Assembly (NCBI RefSeq): GCF_036013745.1
Contig: NZ_CP107880.1
Span: 5,146,001 to 5,210,000, forward strand
DNA: 64,000 bases
Direction: 5' to 3'
Source of the DNA: Streptomyces sp. NBC_00483
GTDB lineage: Bacteria; Actinomycetota; Actinomycetes; Streptomycetales; Streptomycetaceae
In this document: piece by piece, positions 24,720 to 33,277 of the stretch
Layout: every line of letters begins with the position of its first letter
Position numbering within the stretch: position 1 is the first letter of the stretch
Program-made: the position numbers and the translations under genes
Notes under the pieces: model-generated
Told to the model about the DNA's origin: nothing
The model's input: the letters and a program-made list of their open reading frames with translations, nothing else
The model's database searches: none

Positions 24720-25604
24720 ATGACGTGGTGGTGCACCGGGATGCGGTGGCGTGGGGGCGGGCCGGTCTTCGGGTGGGTGGGGGACGGCGGGGGCGAGCGC
24801 GAGAGTGGGGTGCGGTTCGGGGAGGGCGTCGCGTTCCGGGTCGGTGGGGAGCGGCGGTGTCTCGGGGTGTGGCGGGGAGGACGGTGGACCGTCTGTTCGG
24901 GGCGGGATGCCGTGCCGGTGCGGGGGACGCGGGCGCAGTGCGCGGAGTGTGCCGCGATCGACCGGGCGCGGTCCGTGGCCGCGGACACCATCGCCGATGA
25001 CCCGCGGCCGTACCACGTGTATTTGGCGTGGTTCGGGGACGGGCTCGTGAAGGTGGGGATCACGGGTGTGGCGCGGGGCGGTGCGCGGCTGTTGGAGCAG
25101 GGGGCCGTCGCCTTTACGTGGCTGGGGCAGGGGCCCTTGATGGCGGCGCGGCGGGCCGAGGAGCTGCTGCGGGTGGCGCTCGGGGTGCCGGACCGGATTC
25201 CGTACGAGAGGAAGCGGGCCGTGCGGGGCGGGCTGCCGGGGGTCGGTGAGCGGGGCGCCGAGTTGGTGCGGGCGCATGGCGTCGCGGCGGGGCTCGATGG
25301 GTGGCCCGAGTCGCTGGAGCGGCTGCCGTGCCAGGTGGTGGATCACGGGGAGGCTTTTGGGCTGGCGGGGATCGACCGGGTTGATGGTGTTGTGAGTGGG
25401 CTCGGTGTGGGGGATGTCGTCGCGGGGCGGGTGGTGGCTGCTGCTGGGCCTGATCTGCATCTCGTGGAGGCTGGCGGTGAGCGGCGGCTTGTTGTTGATA
25501 TGAGGGTGCTTGCCGGGTGGCCGTTGGAGAGGGTGCCGGAGGGGGCGAGTGGGGCGAGGCTCGCGGTGCGCGAGGTGCCGGGGGTGCAGGGTGGGCTCTT
25601 CTAG
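24720..25604 (+). CDS. DUF2797-family protein
   Basis: The protein has about 294 residues from ATG 24720. The family hallmark is YHVYLAWFGDGLVKVGITG near residue 100, a GIY-YIG-like strand pattern, together with CAECAAID upstream and the later RIPYERKRAVRGGLP. Cysteines in VCSGRDAVPVRG and QCAECA may form a metal site. The family is widespread in actinobacteria, but its biochemical role is not established; a nuclease activity is only suggested by the GIY-YIG similarity. The start is tentative because no clear ribosome site precedes it. Confidence 0.75.
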   Translation: MTWWCTGMRWRGGGPVFGWVGDGGGERESGVRFGEGVAFRVGGERRCLGVWRGGRWTVCSGRDAVPVRGTRAQCAECAAIDRARSVAADTIADDPRPYHVYLAWFGDGLVKVGITGVARGGARLLEQGAVAFTWLGQGPLMAARRAEELLRVALGVPDRIPYERKRAVRGGLPGVGERGAELVRAHGVAAGLDGWPESLERLPCQVVDHGEAFGLAGIDRVDGVVSGLGVGDVVAGRVVAAAGPDLHLVEAGGERRLVVDMRVLAGWPLERVPEGASGARLAVREVPGVQGGLF

Positions 25605-25672
25605 TCGGGCTCCGGTCGAGTACCGGCCGATCGGCCGATTCCCTTTCCCCGCGCCCGGGAACGGGGGATCGT

Positions 25673-26044
25673 ATGGACATGAGTGATCACGTCGATGCGG
25701 CTGACGGGCCGGCGGTCCGGCCGGTGCCCGCCTTCGAACCGCCCTATTACGTCGTGGTGTTCAGCTCCGTGCGGACCCCGGGGGACCGTGGCTACGGGGA
25801 GGCATCGGACCGGATGGACGAGCTGGTCAAGGAGATACCGGGGTACCTGGGGCACGAGTCCGCGCGCAATCCCGGTGGACTCGGGATCACCGTCTCGTAC
25901 TTCCGCGACTCCGACGCCATCGAGCAGTGGCAGTCCGCCGGCGAGCACCGCGCCGTACAGAAGCAGGGCCGCGCCGAGTGGTACGAGCGGTACACCGTGC
26001 ACGTCGCCAAGGTCGAGCGCAGTCAGGAGTTCCAGCGTGACTGA
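25673..26044 (+). CDS. Antibiotic biosynthesis monooxygenase (ABM) domain protein
   Basis: The 123-residue dimeric alpha-beta-barrel protein has the ABM hallmarks YYVVVFSSVRTPGDRGYGEA, then GYLGHESARNPGGLGITVSYF and a final WYERYTVHVAKVERS. GTATGGACATG offers two starts, and ATG 25673 has GGGGGAT 5-10 bp upstream. The stop overlaps the following amidohydrolase start by 8 bp, so the two are co-translated. Such small proteins are often heme-degrading or quinol oxygenases or mere structural relatives. No substrate can be assigned. Confidence 0.85.
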   Translation: MDMSDHVDAADGPAVRPVPAFEPPYYVVVFSSVRTPGDRGYGEASDRMDELVKEIPGYLGHESARNPGGLGITVSYFRDSDAIEQWQSAGEHRAVQKQGRAEWYERYTVHVAKVERSQEFQRD

Positions 26045-26930
26045 GCCCGACATCGGGGCCGAGGCCCAGCAGGTCGCCGCGTTCCTCGACCGGTACCGGC
26101 TGCCCGGCCTCGTCGACGTGCACACCCACTTCATGCCCGAGCGTGTGCTGCGCAAGGTGTGGGCGTACTTCGACTCCGCAGGGCCGCTCGTCGGGACCGA
26201 GTGGCCGATCACGTACCGCGAGGAAGAGGGGCAACGACTCGCCAGGCTAAGGGAGTTCAAGGTCGAGGCCTTCACCTCGATGCTGTATCCGCACAAGGCG
26301 GGGATGGCGCCGTGGCTGAACGAGTGGGCCGCCGACTTCGCCGCCCGTACGCCCGACTGTCTGCACACCGCCACCTTCTTCCCCGAGCCGGGCGTCGAGG
26401 CGTATGTGCGTCAGGCCCTGGAGGCGGGGGCGCGGGTGTTCAAGGCGCATGTGCAGGTGGGGGCCTACGAGCCGAACGATCCGCTGCTCGACCCCGTGTG
26501 GGGGCTGCTCGCCGAGGCCGGGGTCCCGATCGTGACGCACTGCGGGTCCGGGCCCGCGCCCGGCAAGCACACCGGGCCCGAGCCGATCGCGCGGTTGCTC
26601 GCCCGGCATCCGCGGCTGCCGCTGGTGGTCGCGCACATGGGGATGCCCGAGTACACCGACTTCCTGGCGCTCACCGAGCGGTATGCGCAGGTGCGGCTCG
26701 ATACGACCATGGCGTTCACCGACTTCGTCGAGCGGCACACCCCGTTCCCCAGGGACGAGCTGGGGCGGCTCGCCGATCTCGGGGACCGGGTGCTGCTCGG
26801 CAGCGACTTCCCGAACATCCCGTATCCGTACATTCACCAGCTGGAGGCCATCGAGCGGCTCGGTCTCGGGGACGACTGGGTGCGGGCCGTCTGCCGGGAG
26901 AACGCGGTCGCGCTGTTCGGGCTCGGCTGA
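26037..26930 (+). CDS. Amidohydrolase-2 family metal-dependent hydrolase
   Basis: The 297-residue TIM-barrel protein begins VTEPDIGAEAQQ at GTG 26037. Metal-binding motifs are VDVHTHFMP (residues about 27-35), VTHCGSG, VVAHMGMPEY and the late GSDFPNIPYPY aspartate. The family covers decarboxylases (ACMSD-like) and hydrolases acting on small organic acids. Its gene is coupled to the ABM gene. The last codons (LFGLG, stop) belong to a 22-bp sequence that is repeated nearly three times across the stop codon. Confidence 0.88.
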   Translation: MTEPDIGAEAQQVAAFLDRYRLPGLVDVHTHFMPERVLRKVWAYFDSAGPLVGTEWPITYREEEGQRLARLREFKVEAFTSMLYPHKAGMAPWLNEWAADFAARTPDCLHTATFFPEPGVEAYVRQALEAGARVFKAHVQVGAYEPNDPLLDPVWGLLAEAGVPIVTHCGSGPAPGKHTGPEPIARLLARHPRLPLVVAHMGMPEYTDFLALTERYAQVRLDTTMAFTDFVERHTPFPRDELGRLADLGDRVLLGSDFPNIPYPYIHQLEAIERLGLGDDWVRAVCRENAVALFGLG

Positions 26931-26974
26931 GCAGCCGTTCGGGCTCGGCTGAGCAGCCGTTCGGACTCGGCTGA
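26915..26974 (+). repeat. 22-bp tandem repeat spanning the amidohydrolase stop
   Basis: GTTCGGGCTCGGCTGAGCAG plus CC occurs at 26915-26936 and 26937-26958, with a third partial copy carrying one change at 26959-26974. The first copy is the gene's own 3' end, and each copy contains TGA. Confidence 0.9.
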
Positions 26975-27098
26975 CCCCCGCACGCGCGTGACCCCCGCCC
27001 ACGCGGAGGCGTGTTTCCTGAGTGCCGCCTGTGGCTTTCTCAGGGTTTTCACAGGTTCGGGAAAGGGAGCTCTCAGAGGCGCGTCGCATGGTTGCACC

Positions 27099-27854
27099 AT
27101 GACCGCGACCTCGCCCCAGGGGCGTACCGAACTGCTGAGGCCGGACGGGAGTCCCGTCCGGGTTCTTGTCGTGGACGACGAGCAGTCCATCACCGAGCTG
27201 TTGTCCATGGCCCTGCGCTACGAGGGCTGGCAGATCCGCACCGCGAGCGACGGCGCAGGAGCCGTGCAGACCGCGCGTGAGTTCCGGCCCGACGCCGTCG
27301 TGCTCGACATGATGCTGCCGGACATGGACGGGCTCAGCGTGCTCGGGCGGATGCGCCGCGAGCTGCCGGAAGTGCCCGTGCTCTTCCTGACCGCCAAGGA
27401 CGCCGTGGAGGACCGGATCGCCGGCCTGACGGCGGGCGGCGACGACTATGTGACCAAGCCGTTCAGCTTGGAGGAAGTCGTCGCGCGGCTGCGTGGGCTG
27501 ATCCGCAGGACCGGCGCCGCCGACCGGCGCAGCGAGTCCGTGCTCGTCGTCGGCGACCTGATGCTCGACGAGGACAGCCACGAGGTGTCGCGGGGCGGGG
27601 ACAACATCCACCTCACCGCCACCGAGTTCGAGCTGCTCCGCTTCCTCATGCGCAATCCGCGCCGCGTGCTCAGCAAGGCGCAGATTCTCGACCGTGTCTG
27701 GTCCTACGACTTCGGCGGGCAGGCCAACGTCGTCGAGCTCTACATCTCGTACCTGCGGCGGAAGATCGACGCCGGGCGTGAGCCGATGATCCACACCCGG
27801 CGCGGCGCCGGCTACCTGATCAAGCCGGCCATGGCCGCCTCCACCTCGTCGTGA
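27099..27854 (+). CDS. OmpR/PhoB-family response regulator
   Basis: In the 251-residue protein the receiver domain (about 18-130) has acidic pocket VVDDEQS, phosphoacceptor aspartate in AVVLDMMLPDMDGLS, the conserved Thr in PVLFLTAKD and Lys in YVTKPFSLEE. A winged-helix DNA-binding domain fills 150-245 (HLTATEFELLRFLMRNPRRVLSKAQILDRVW, then VVELYISYLRRKID). It is translationally coupled to the following sensor kinase (GTGA). It probably controls the downstream glycosyltransferase operon, which follows at once. Confidence 0.92.
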   Translation: MTATSPQGRTELLRPDGSPVRVLVVDDEQSITELLSMALRYEGWQIRTASDGAGAVQTAREFRPDAVVLDMMLPDMDGLSVLGRMRRELPEVPVLFLTAKDAVEDRIAGLTAGGDDYVTKPFSLEEVVARLRGLIRRTGAADRRSESVLVVGDLMLDEDSHEVSRGGDNIHLTATEFELLRFLMRNPRRVLSKAQILDRVWSYDFGGQANVVELYISYLRRKIDAGREPMIHTRRGAGYLIKPAMAASTSS

Positions 27855-29512
27855 AGCGCAGGGGACGGGCCGCCCCACGCGCCCCGCGGCCCCAGAAGCT
27901 ACGTACCCGGCTCGTCGTCACGGCCGTCGCGCTGATGGCCGTGGTGGCGTCCGTGATCGGTGTCGTGTCGACCGTCTCGCTGCACTCGTACCTGTACAGC
28001 CAGCTCGACGAGCAGGTGACGGGCATAGCGATGCGGGCGTCCGGCGGCCCGGGTGACCAGCCGCATCCCGGTGGCAGCGGCCCCGCCGCAGCGGTGGGCG
28101 ACCTGGCCTTCGTCACCCTGGGCTCCCCCGCCGGCACCATCGGCGCGGAGGTCTCGGCGGACGGCCGGATCACGTCGGGCAAGATCAGCGTCGACGAGCA
28201 GACCACCGACGGCCGCACGCAGACCCGGGCCAAGACCCTGTCCGCCGAGGCCCTCGAGGTCCTGAACTCCGTCTCGAAGGACGGCGACACCACGGCCGGC
28301 GGCGACGACAAGGACATCGACGCGTACACGGTCGACCTGCCCGGCTACGGTTCCTACCGGGTCGAGTACGTCACCGGCGCCAAGGGCGACTTCTACGTGG
28401 GCCGCCCCACCGCCGAGGTCGACTCCACCGTCAACAAGCTCATCGTCACCGAGCTGCTCGTCGCCGCCGCGGCCCTCGTCGCGGCGGGCGCGGCCGGAGC
28501 GATCATGGTCGGCGTGAATCTGCGGCCGCTGCGCCGCGTCGCCGCGACCGCGTCCCGTGTCTCCGAACTCCCGCTGCACAGCGGCGAGGTGATGCTCCAC
28601 GAGCGCGTCCCCGAGTCCGAGGCCGACCCCAGAACCGAGGTCGGGCAGGTCGGCGCCGCGCTCAACCGCATGCTCGACCATGTGCACGGCGCCCTCGAAT
28701 CGCGCCAGCAGAGCGAGATGCGGGTGCGCCAGTTCGTCGCGGACGCCAGCCATGAGCTGCGTACGCCGCTGGCCTCCATCCGCGGCTACGCCGAGCTGAC
28801 CAGGCGCGGCCGCGAGGAGACAGGCCCCGACACCCGGCACGCGCTCGGCCGCATCGAGTCCGAGGCGGACCGGATGACCGGGCTCGTCGAGGACCTGCTG
28901 CTGCTCGCCCGGCTCGACGCGGGTCGGCCGCTCTCGTACGAGCCGACCGACCTGTCCCCCCTGGTCGTCGACGCGCTCAGCGATGCCCGCGCCGCCGACC
29001 AGGACCACGCGTGGCGCCTGGAACTCCCCGACGAACCGGCCACCGTGCTCGCCGACTCCCCGCGCCTGCACCAGGTCCTCGTCAACCTGCTCGCCAACGC
29101 CCGTACGCACACACCACCAGGCACCACCGTCACCGCCCGCGTGCACCGGTACGGCCACTGGGTCTGCCTCGACGTCCAGGACGACGGCCCCGGCATCCCG
29201 CCCGAGCTGCTTCCGCACGTCTTCGAACGGTTCGCGCGCGGCGACTCCTCGCGGTCCAGGAAGGCGGGCTCGACCGGCCTCGGCCTCGCCATCGTGCAGG
29301 CCGTCGCGGCCGCGCACGGTGGGTCGGTGACGGTCGAGAGCGTGGCCGGCCGCACCGTCTTTACCGTGCATCTGCCGGCCTACGCGGCCGTGGCGCCACC
29401 CGTGCCGACGTCGCGGGGCTCTGCCCCGGCCCCCGCGCCTCAATCGCCGGCGGGGCTTGATGCGGCCGCCCCGCACTCACAGGTAGGGCAAAGCTTCACC
29501 ACACAGCCCTAA
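27851..29512 (+). CDS. Sensor histidine kinase (HAMP, HisKA)
   Basis: The protein has 553 residues. TM1 is at about 17-38 (LVVTAVALMAVVASVIGVVS), an extracytoplasmic sensor domain at 40-195, TM2 at about 197-222, then HAMP. The histidine box is FVADASHELRTPLASIRGYAEL near residue 301. The HATPase has LVNLLANARTHT, DDGPGIPPELLPHVFERF and GSTGLGLAIVQA. It pairs with the response regulator just upstream. The last 35 or so codons run through a copy of the genome's 47-bp intergenic repeat, giving an odd Pro/Ala tail. Confidence 0.92.
   Translation: MKRRGRAAPRAPRPQKLRTRLVVTAVALMAVVASVIGVVSTVSLHSYLYSQLDEQVTGIAMRASGGPGDQPHPGGSGPAAAVGDLAFVTLGSPAGTIGAEVSADGRITSGKISVDEQTTDGRTQTRAKTLSAEALEVLNSVSKDGDTTAGGDDKDIDAYTVDLPGYGSYRVEYVTGAKGDFYVGRPTAEVDSTVNKLIVTELLVAAAALVAAGAAGAIMVGVNLRPLRRVAATASRVSELPLHSGEVMLHERVPESEADPRTEVGQVGAALNRMLDHVHGALESRQQSEMRVRQFVADASHELRTPLASIRGYAELTRRGREETGPDTRHALGRIESEADRMTGLVEDLLLLARLDAGRPLSYEPTDLSPLVVDALSDARAADQDHAWRLELPDEPATVLADSPRLHQVLVNLLANARTHTPPGTTVTARVHRYGHWVCLDVQDDGPGIPPELLPHVFERFARGDSSRSRKAGSTGLGLAIVQAVAAAHGGSVTVESVAGRTVFTVHLPAYAAVAPPVPTSRGSAPAPAPQSPAGLDAAAPHSQVGQSFTTQP
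29414..29460 (-). repeat. 47-bp REP-like element, copy inside the kinase 3' end
   Basis: This is the reverse complement of the 35641-35687 copy with a single difference. It lies wholly in coding sequence here and encodes GSAPAPAPQSPAGL-like residues near the C-terminus of the kinase. Confidence 0.85.
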
Positions 29513-29538
29513 CAGGGCAGTTGGCGAATGTCGGTGTC

Positions 29539-30981
29539 ATGCGAACCGACTCTTCTCCGGGCATCGACCCCACCTCTGTCTCCGCGAGGTTCGGGGCGCT
29601 GCCGGCGCGGGAGCACCTCCCGGTCGGCAGCGGCGATGTGCCGGTCCTGGACGTTGTCATCCCCGTCTACAACGAGGAGAAGGACCTCGGTGAGTGCGTG
29701 CGCAACCTGCACGCCCACCTGGTCCGCACCTTCCCCTACCGCTTCCGCATCACCGTTGCGGACAACGCCTCAACCGACAGCACGCCCCAGGTGGCGTACG
29801 ACCTGACGAACGAGTTCCGCGAGGTCGAGCACTTCCGGCTCGAGCAGAAGGGGCGCGGACGCGCCCTGAACGCCGTGTGGTCGGCATCCGACGCACCGGT
29901 CCTCGCGTACATGGACGTGGACCTGTCCACCGACCTGAACGCGCTTCTTCCGCTGGTGGCGCCCCTGATCTCCGGGCACTCCGACCTCGCGATCGGCTCG
30001 CGGCTCGCCCGCAGCTCGCGGGTGGTGCGCGGCTCGAAGCGCGAGTTCATCTCGCGCACGTACAACCTGATCCTGCGCGGCTCCCTGCAGGCCCGCTTCT
30101 CCGACGCCCAGTGCGGGTTCAAGGCGATCCGGCGCGATGTCGCGCAGGTGCTGCTCCCGCTGGTCGAGGACACCGGCTGGTTCTTCGACACGGAGATGCT
30201 GGTGCTCGCTGAGCGGGCCGGGCTCCGGATCCACGAAGTGCCCGTCGACTGGGTCGACGACCCGAACTCGACCGTCCACATCGTCAAGACGGCGACCGAG
30301 GACCTCAAGGGCGTCTGGCGCGTGGGCAAGGCGCTCGCGACCGGCTCGCTCTCCCTCGACCGGCTCGCGCGCCCCTTCGGCGACGACCCGCGAGACCGTC
30401 AACTCACCGACGTACCCAAGGGCCTGGCCCGCCAGCTGCTCGGCTTCTGCGTCGTCGGCGCCATGTCGACGCTGCTGTATCTCCTGCTGTACTCCGGGTT
30501 CCGTACGTTCTCGGGGGCGCAGATCGCCAACGCGGCCGCCCTGTTCCTCTCGGCGCTCGTCAACACGGCCGTCAACCGGCGCCTCACCTTCGGGGTGCGC
30601 GGCCGGGACAACGCCGTGCGCCACCAGGCCCAGGGCATCGTCGTCTTCGGCATCGGGTGGGCCCTGACCAGTGGCTCGCTCGCCGCCCTCAACACGGCCT
30701 CCGGCAACCCGGCACACTCCACCGAGCTGATCGTCCTGATCGCGGCCAACCTCGCGGCGACGATCCTGCGCTTCCTGCTCTTCAGGGCGTGGGTCTTCAA
30801 CGACCGAAGCGACCGAAGCGACCGAAGCGACCGAATCGACCGGGGCACCCCTGGCCCGGACTCCATCCCGACCCCCGTAACGAATCCTCAGGTTCCGCAG
30901 GCCTGGGGCGACGCGACCGTGCGGATGCACGCCGTCGGCGCGCACCACCACGACGACACCGACCCCAGGATCCAGCGATGA
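29539..30981 (+). CDS. GT2 polyprenyl-phosphate glycosyltransferase fused to GtrA membrane domain
   Basis: The protein has about 480 residues. The N-terminal GT-A domain (35-265) has LDVVIPVYNEEKDLGE and a DxD-type VLAYMDVDLSTD, like dolichyl-phosphate sugar synthases that load a sugar on undecaprenyl/polyprenyl phosphate. The C-terminal GtrA domain has four helices (300-410, starting RQLLGFCVVGAMSTLLYLLL) and would flip or hold the lipid-linked sugar. A short DRS repeat (9-bp unit at 30802-30837) follows. ATG 29539 is taken; TTG 29521 is possible. The stop overlaps the next start (ATGA). Confidence 0.88.
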   Translation: MRTDSSPGIDPTSVSARFGALPAREHLPVGSGDVPVLDVVIPVYNEEKDLGECVRNLHAHLVRTFPYRFRITVADNASTDSTPQVAYDLTNEFREVEHFRLEQKGRGRALNAVWSASDAPVLAYMDVDLSTDLNALLPLVAPLISGHSDLAIGSRLARSSRVVRGSKREFISRTYNLILRGSLQARFSDAQCGFKAIRRDVAQVLLPLVEDTGWFFDTEMLVLAERAGLRIHEVPVDWVDDPNSTVHIVKTATEDLKGVWRVGKALATGSLSLDRLARPFGDDPRDRQLTDVPKGLARQLLGFCVVGAMSTLLYLLLYSGFRTFSGAQIANAAALFLSALVNTAVNRRLTFGVRGRDNAVRHQAQGIVVFGIGWALTSGSLAALNTASGNPAHSTELIVLIAANLAATILRFLLFRAWVFNDRSDRSDRSDRIDRGTPGPDSIPTPVTNPQVPQAWGDATVRMHAVGAHHHDDTDPRIQR

Positions 30982-33167
30982 CCACAGACATCCGACCGTA
31001 CGACGCCGCCTCGGCGGCGCCCGACGAGTCACCTCCCAGTACCGCGGGACACGGCCGCCCCAAGGCCTCGTTCCTCACCCGCGTGTGGCGCGGCAGGCCC
31101 GAGGACCCGCGCTGGGCCCGCCCGGCCTTCCTCGGCATGCTGCTCGTGATCGCGGCCGCCTACTTCTGGAACCTGTCCGCGTCCGGCTACGCCAACTCCT
31201 TCTACTCGGCGGCCGCCCAGGCGGGCAGCGAGAGCTGGAAGGCGTTCTTCTTCGGCTCGTCCGACGCGGCGAACGCCATCACCGTCGACAAGCCGCCGGC
31301 CGCGCTGTGGCCGATGGGCCTGTCGGTGCGGCTCTTCGGCCTCAACTCGTGGGCGATCCTCGCCCCGCAGGTCCTGATGGCCCTGGCCACGGCGGGTGTG
31401 CTGTACGGGGCGGTACGCCGCCGGTTCAGCGCCGCCGCGGGCCTGATCGCCATGGTGGTCCTCGCGACGACGCCGGTCGCCGCGCTGATGTTCCGCTTCA
31501 ACAACCCGGACGCGCTGCTCGCGCTCCTGATGACCGTCACGGTCTACTGCGTCGTGCGCGCCATGGAGCACGGCCGGACCAAGTGGCTGATCTGGGCGGG
31601 CGTCGCCGTCGGCCTCGCCTTCCTCACCAAGACGCTCCAGGCCTTCCTGATCCTGCCGCCGCTCGCGATCCTCTACGCGGTGTTCGCGCCGGTGCGGGTG
31701 CGCAAGCGGTTCGGTCAACTGGCCCTGTCCGCCGTCGCGATGATCGTCGCGGGCGGCTGGTGGGTGGCCGTCGTCGAACTGTGGCCCGCGTCCTCGCGCC
31801 CGTACATCGGCGGCTCCCAGAACAACTCGTTCCTTGAACTGACCTTCGGCTACAACGGACTCGGCCGCATCAACGGCGAGGAGGCCGGCTCGGTCGGCGG
31901 CGGCGGGGGAGCCGGCGGCACCGGGCAGTGGGGCGAGACCGGCCTCACGCGGATGTTCAACTCCGAGATCGGCAGCCAGATCTCGTGGCTGATCCCGGCG
32001 GCGCTGATCCTCTTCATCGCGGGCGTCGTCCTGACCTGGAAGGCCAAGCGCACCGACACGGCGCGCGCCGCGTTCCTCGCGTGGGGCGGCTCCCTGCTGA
32101 TGACCGGCCTGGTCTTCAGCTTCATGGCGGGCATCTTCCACCAGTACTACACGGTGGCCCTGGCCCCGTACATCGCGGCCGTCATCGGCATGGGCGCCAC
32201 CGTCCTGTGGGAGGAGCGGTCCCGGATCACGGCGTCGGCGACGCTGGGCGTGTCCGTGGCCGCGACGGCGGTGTGGGGGTACGTGCTGCTCGGCCGGACC
32301 TCGGACTACCTGCCGTGGCTGCGGTGGGCCGTGCTCATCGGCGGACTCGTGGCGGGCCTCGGCCTCGCCTTCGCGGGCCGGATCAACCGTCGACTGGCGC
32401 TCGGTGCGGCCGGGTTGGGCCTCGTGGCCTCGCTGGCGGCGCCGACCGCGTACACCATCTCGACGCTGAACACCGGGCACACCGGGTCGATCGTGACGGC
32501 GGGTCCTTCCGGGGCCAGCATGATGGGCGGCCCCGGTGGCGGCGGCAAGGGCGGAGGTCCGGGCGGTGGCAAGGGCGGCTTCCCGGGCGGCGGCATGCCG
32601 GGCCAGAACGGCAAGACCGGCGCCCAGAACGGCCGGATGGGCCAGCCCCCGACCGGTGGCGGCATGCCCGGCCAGAACCAGGGCACCGGCAAGAGCACGC
32701 AGGGCACCGGCAACCAGGGCACCGGCAAGAACAGCAAGCAGGGCGGCATGCCCGGCGGCACGCGCGGTGGCAAGGCCGGCGGCGGAGGCGGCGGCATGGG
32801 CGGCCTCCTCAACGGCGCCCAGGTCAGCACCAAGGCCAAGAAGCTGCTCCAGAAGAACGCCGATGACTACACCTGGGCCGCGGCCACGATCGGCTCGCAG
32901 AACCAGTCGAGCTACCAGTTGGCCACCGGCGACCCGGTGATGGCGATCGGCGGCTTCAACGGCACCGACCCGTCCCCGACGCTCGCCCAGTTCAAGCAGT
33001 ACGTCGAGGACGGCAAGATCCACTACTTCATCGGCAGCGGTTCGACCGGCGGCATGGGCAGCTCCAGCTCCGGCTCGGCGTCGAAGATCACGAAGTGGGT
33101 GGAGGCCAACTTCAAGAAGGTGACGGTCGGCAGCAGCACGTTCTACGACCTGACGCAGTCCAAGTAG
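30978..33167 (+). CDS. GT39/ArnT-like membrane glycosyltransferase with Gly-rich extracellular region
   Basis: The protein has 729 residues. A cytoplasmic N-terminus is followed by TM1 (FLGMLLVIAAAYFWNLSASG), the catalytic loop with YANSFYSAAAQAGSESWKAFFFG and DKPPAALW (the conserved acidic loop of PMT/ArnT-type enzymes), and about 10 more helices to residue 510. A roughly 110-residue Gly/Lys/Asn/Gln-rich stretch comes next (GGPGGGGKGGGPGGGKGG), then a folded domain (630-729). It should transfer sugar from the lipid donor made by the upstream GT2-GtrA protein to an outside acceptor such as cell-wall glycan or protein. The two genes are translationally coupled. Confidence 0.85.
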   Translation: MTTDIRPYDAASAAPDESPPSTAGHGRPKASFLTRVWRGRPEDPRWARPAFLGMLLVIAAAYFWNLSASGYANSFYSAAAQAGSESWKAFFFGSSDAANAITVDKPPAALWPMGLSVRLFGLNSWAILAPQVLMALATAGVLYGAVRRRFSAAAGLIAMVVLATTPVAALMFRFNNPDALLALLMTVTVYCVVRAMEHGRTKWLIWAGVAVGLAFLTKTLQAFLILPPLAILYAVFAPVRVRKRFGQLALSAVAMIVAGGWWVAVVELWPASSRPYIGGSQNNSFLELTFGYNGLGRINGEEAGSVGGGGGAGGTGQWGETGLTRMFNSEIGSQISWLIPAALILFIAGVVLTWKAKRTDTARAAFLAWGGSLLMTGLVFSFMAGIFHQYYTVALAPYIAAVIGMGATVLWEERSRITASATLGVSVAATAVWGYVLLGRTSDYLPWLRWAVLIGGLVAGLGLAFAGRINRRLALGAAGLGLVASLAAPTAYTISTLNTGHTGSIVTAGPSGASMMGGPGGGGKGGGPGGGKGGFPGGGMPGQNGKTGAQNGRMGQPPTGGGMPGQNQGTGKSTQGTGNQGTGKNSKQGGMPGGTRGGKAGGGGGGMGGLLNGAQVSTKAKKLLQKNADDYTWAAATIGSQNQSSYQLATGDPVMAIGGFNGTDPSPTLAQFKQYVEDGKIHYFIGSGSTGGMGSSSSGSASKITKWVEANFKKVTVGSSTFYDLTQSK

Positions 33168-33206
33168 GTCCGACCCAGCCGACCCACCCCCGAGTGAACA
33201 AACCAC

Positions 33207-33221
33207 TTGTACGGCGTACAA
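33207..33221. promoter_or_regulatory. Palindromic TetR-type operator, distal
   Basis: TTGTACG-G-CGTACAA is a perfect 15-bp palindrome upstream of the DHA2 transporter. The GTAC half-sites match those of the stronger inverted repeat next to it, so both probably bind the TetR protein encoded downstream. Confidence 0.65.
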
Positions 33222-33226
33222 CACAC

Positions 33227-33270
33227 CCTCTACGGTGTACGGGAAGCATCAGTCCCGTACACCGTAGAGG
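33227..33270. promoter_or_regulatory. 17-bp inverted-repeat operator overlapping the exporter ribosome site
   Basis: CCTCTACGGTGTACGGG (33227-33243) and CCCGTACACCGTAGAGG (33254-33270) form a perfect inverted repeat with a 10-bp spacer. The right arm contains the GAGG of the ribosome site for ATG 33278, so it could act both as a repressor site in DNA and as a hairpin hiding the ribosome site in mRNA. Confidence 0.75.
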
Positions 33271-33277
33271 AGTGTCC

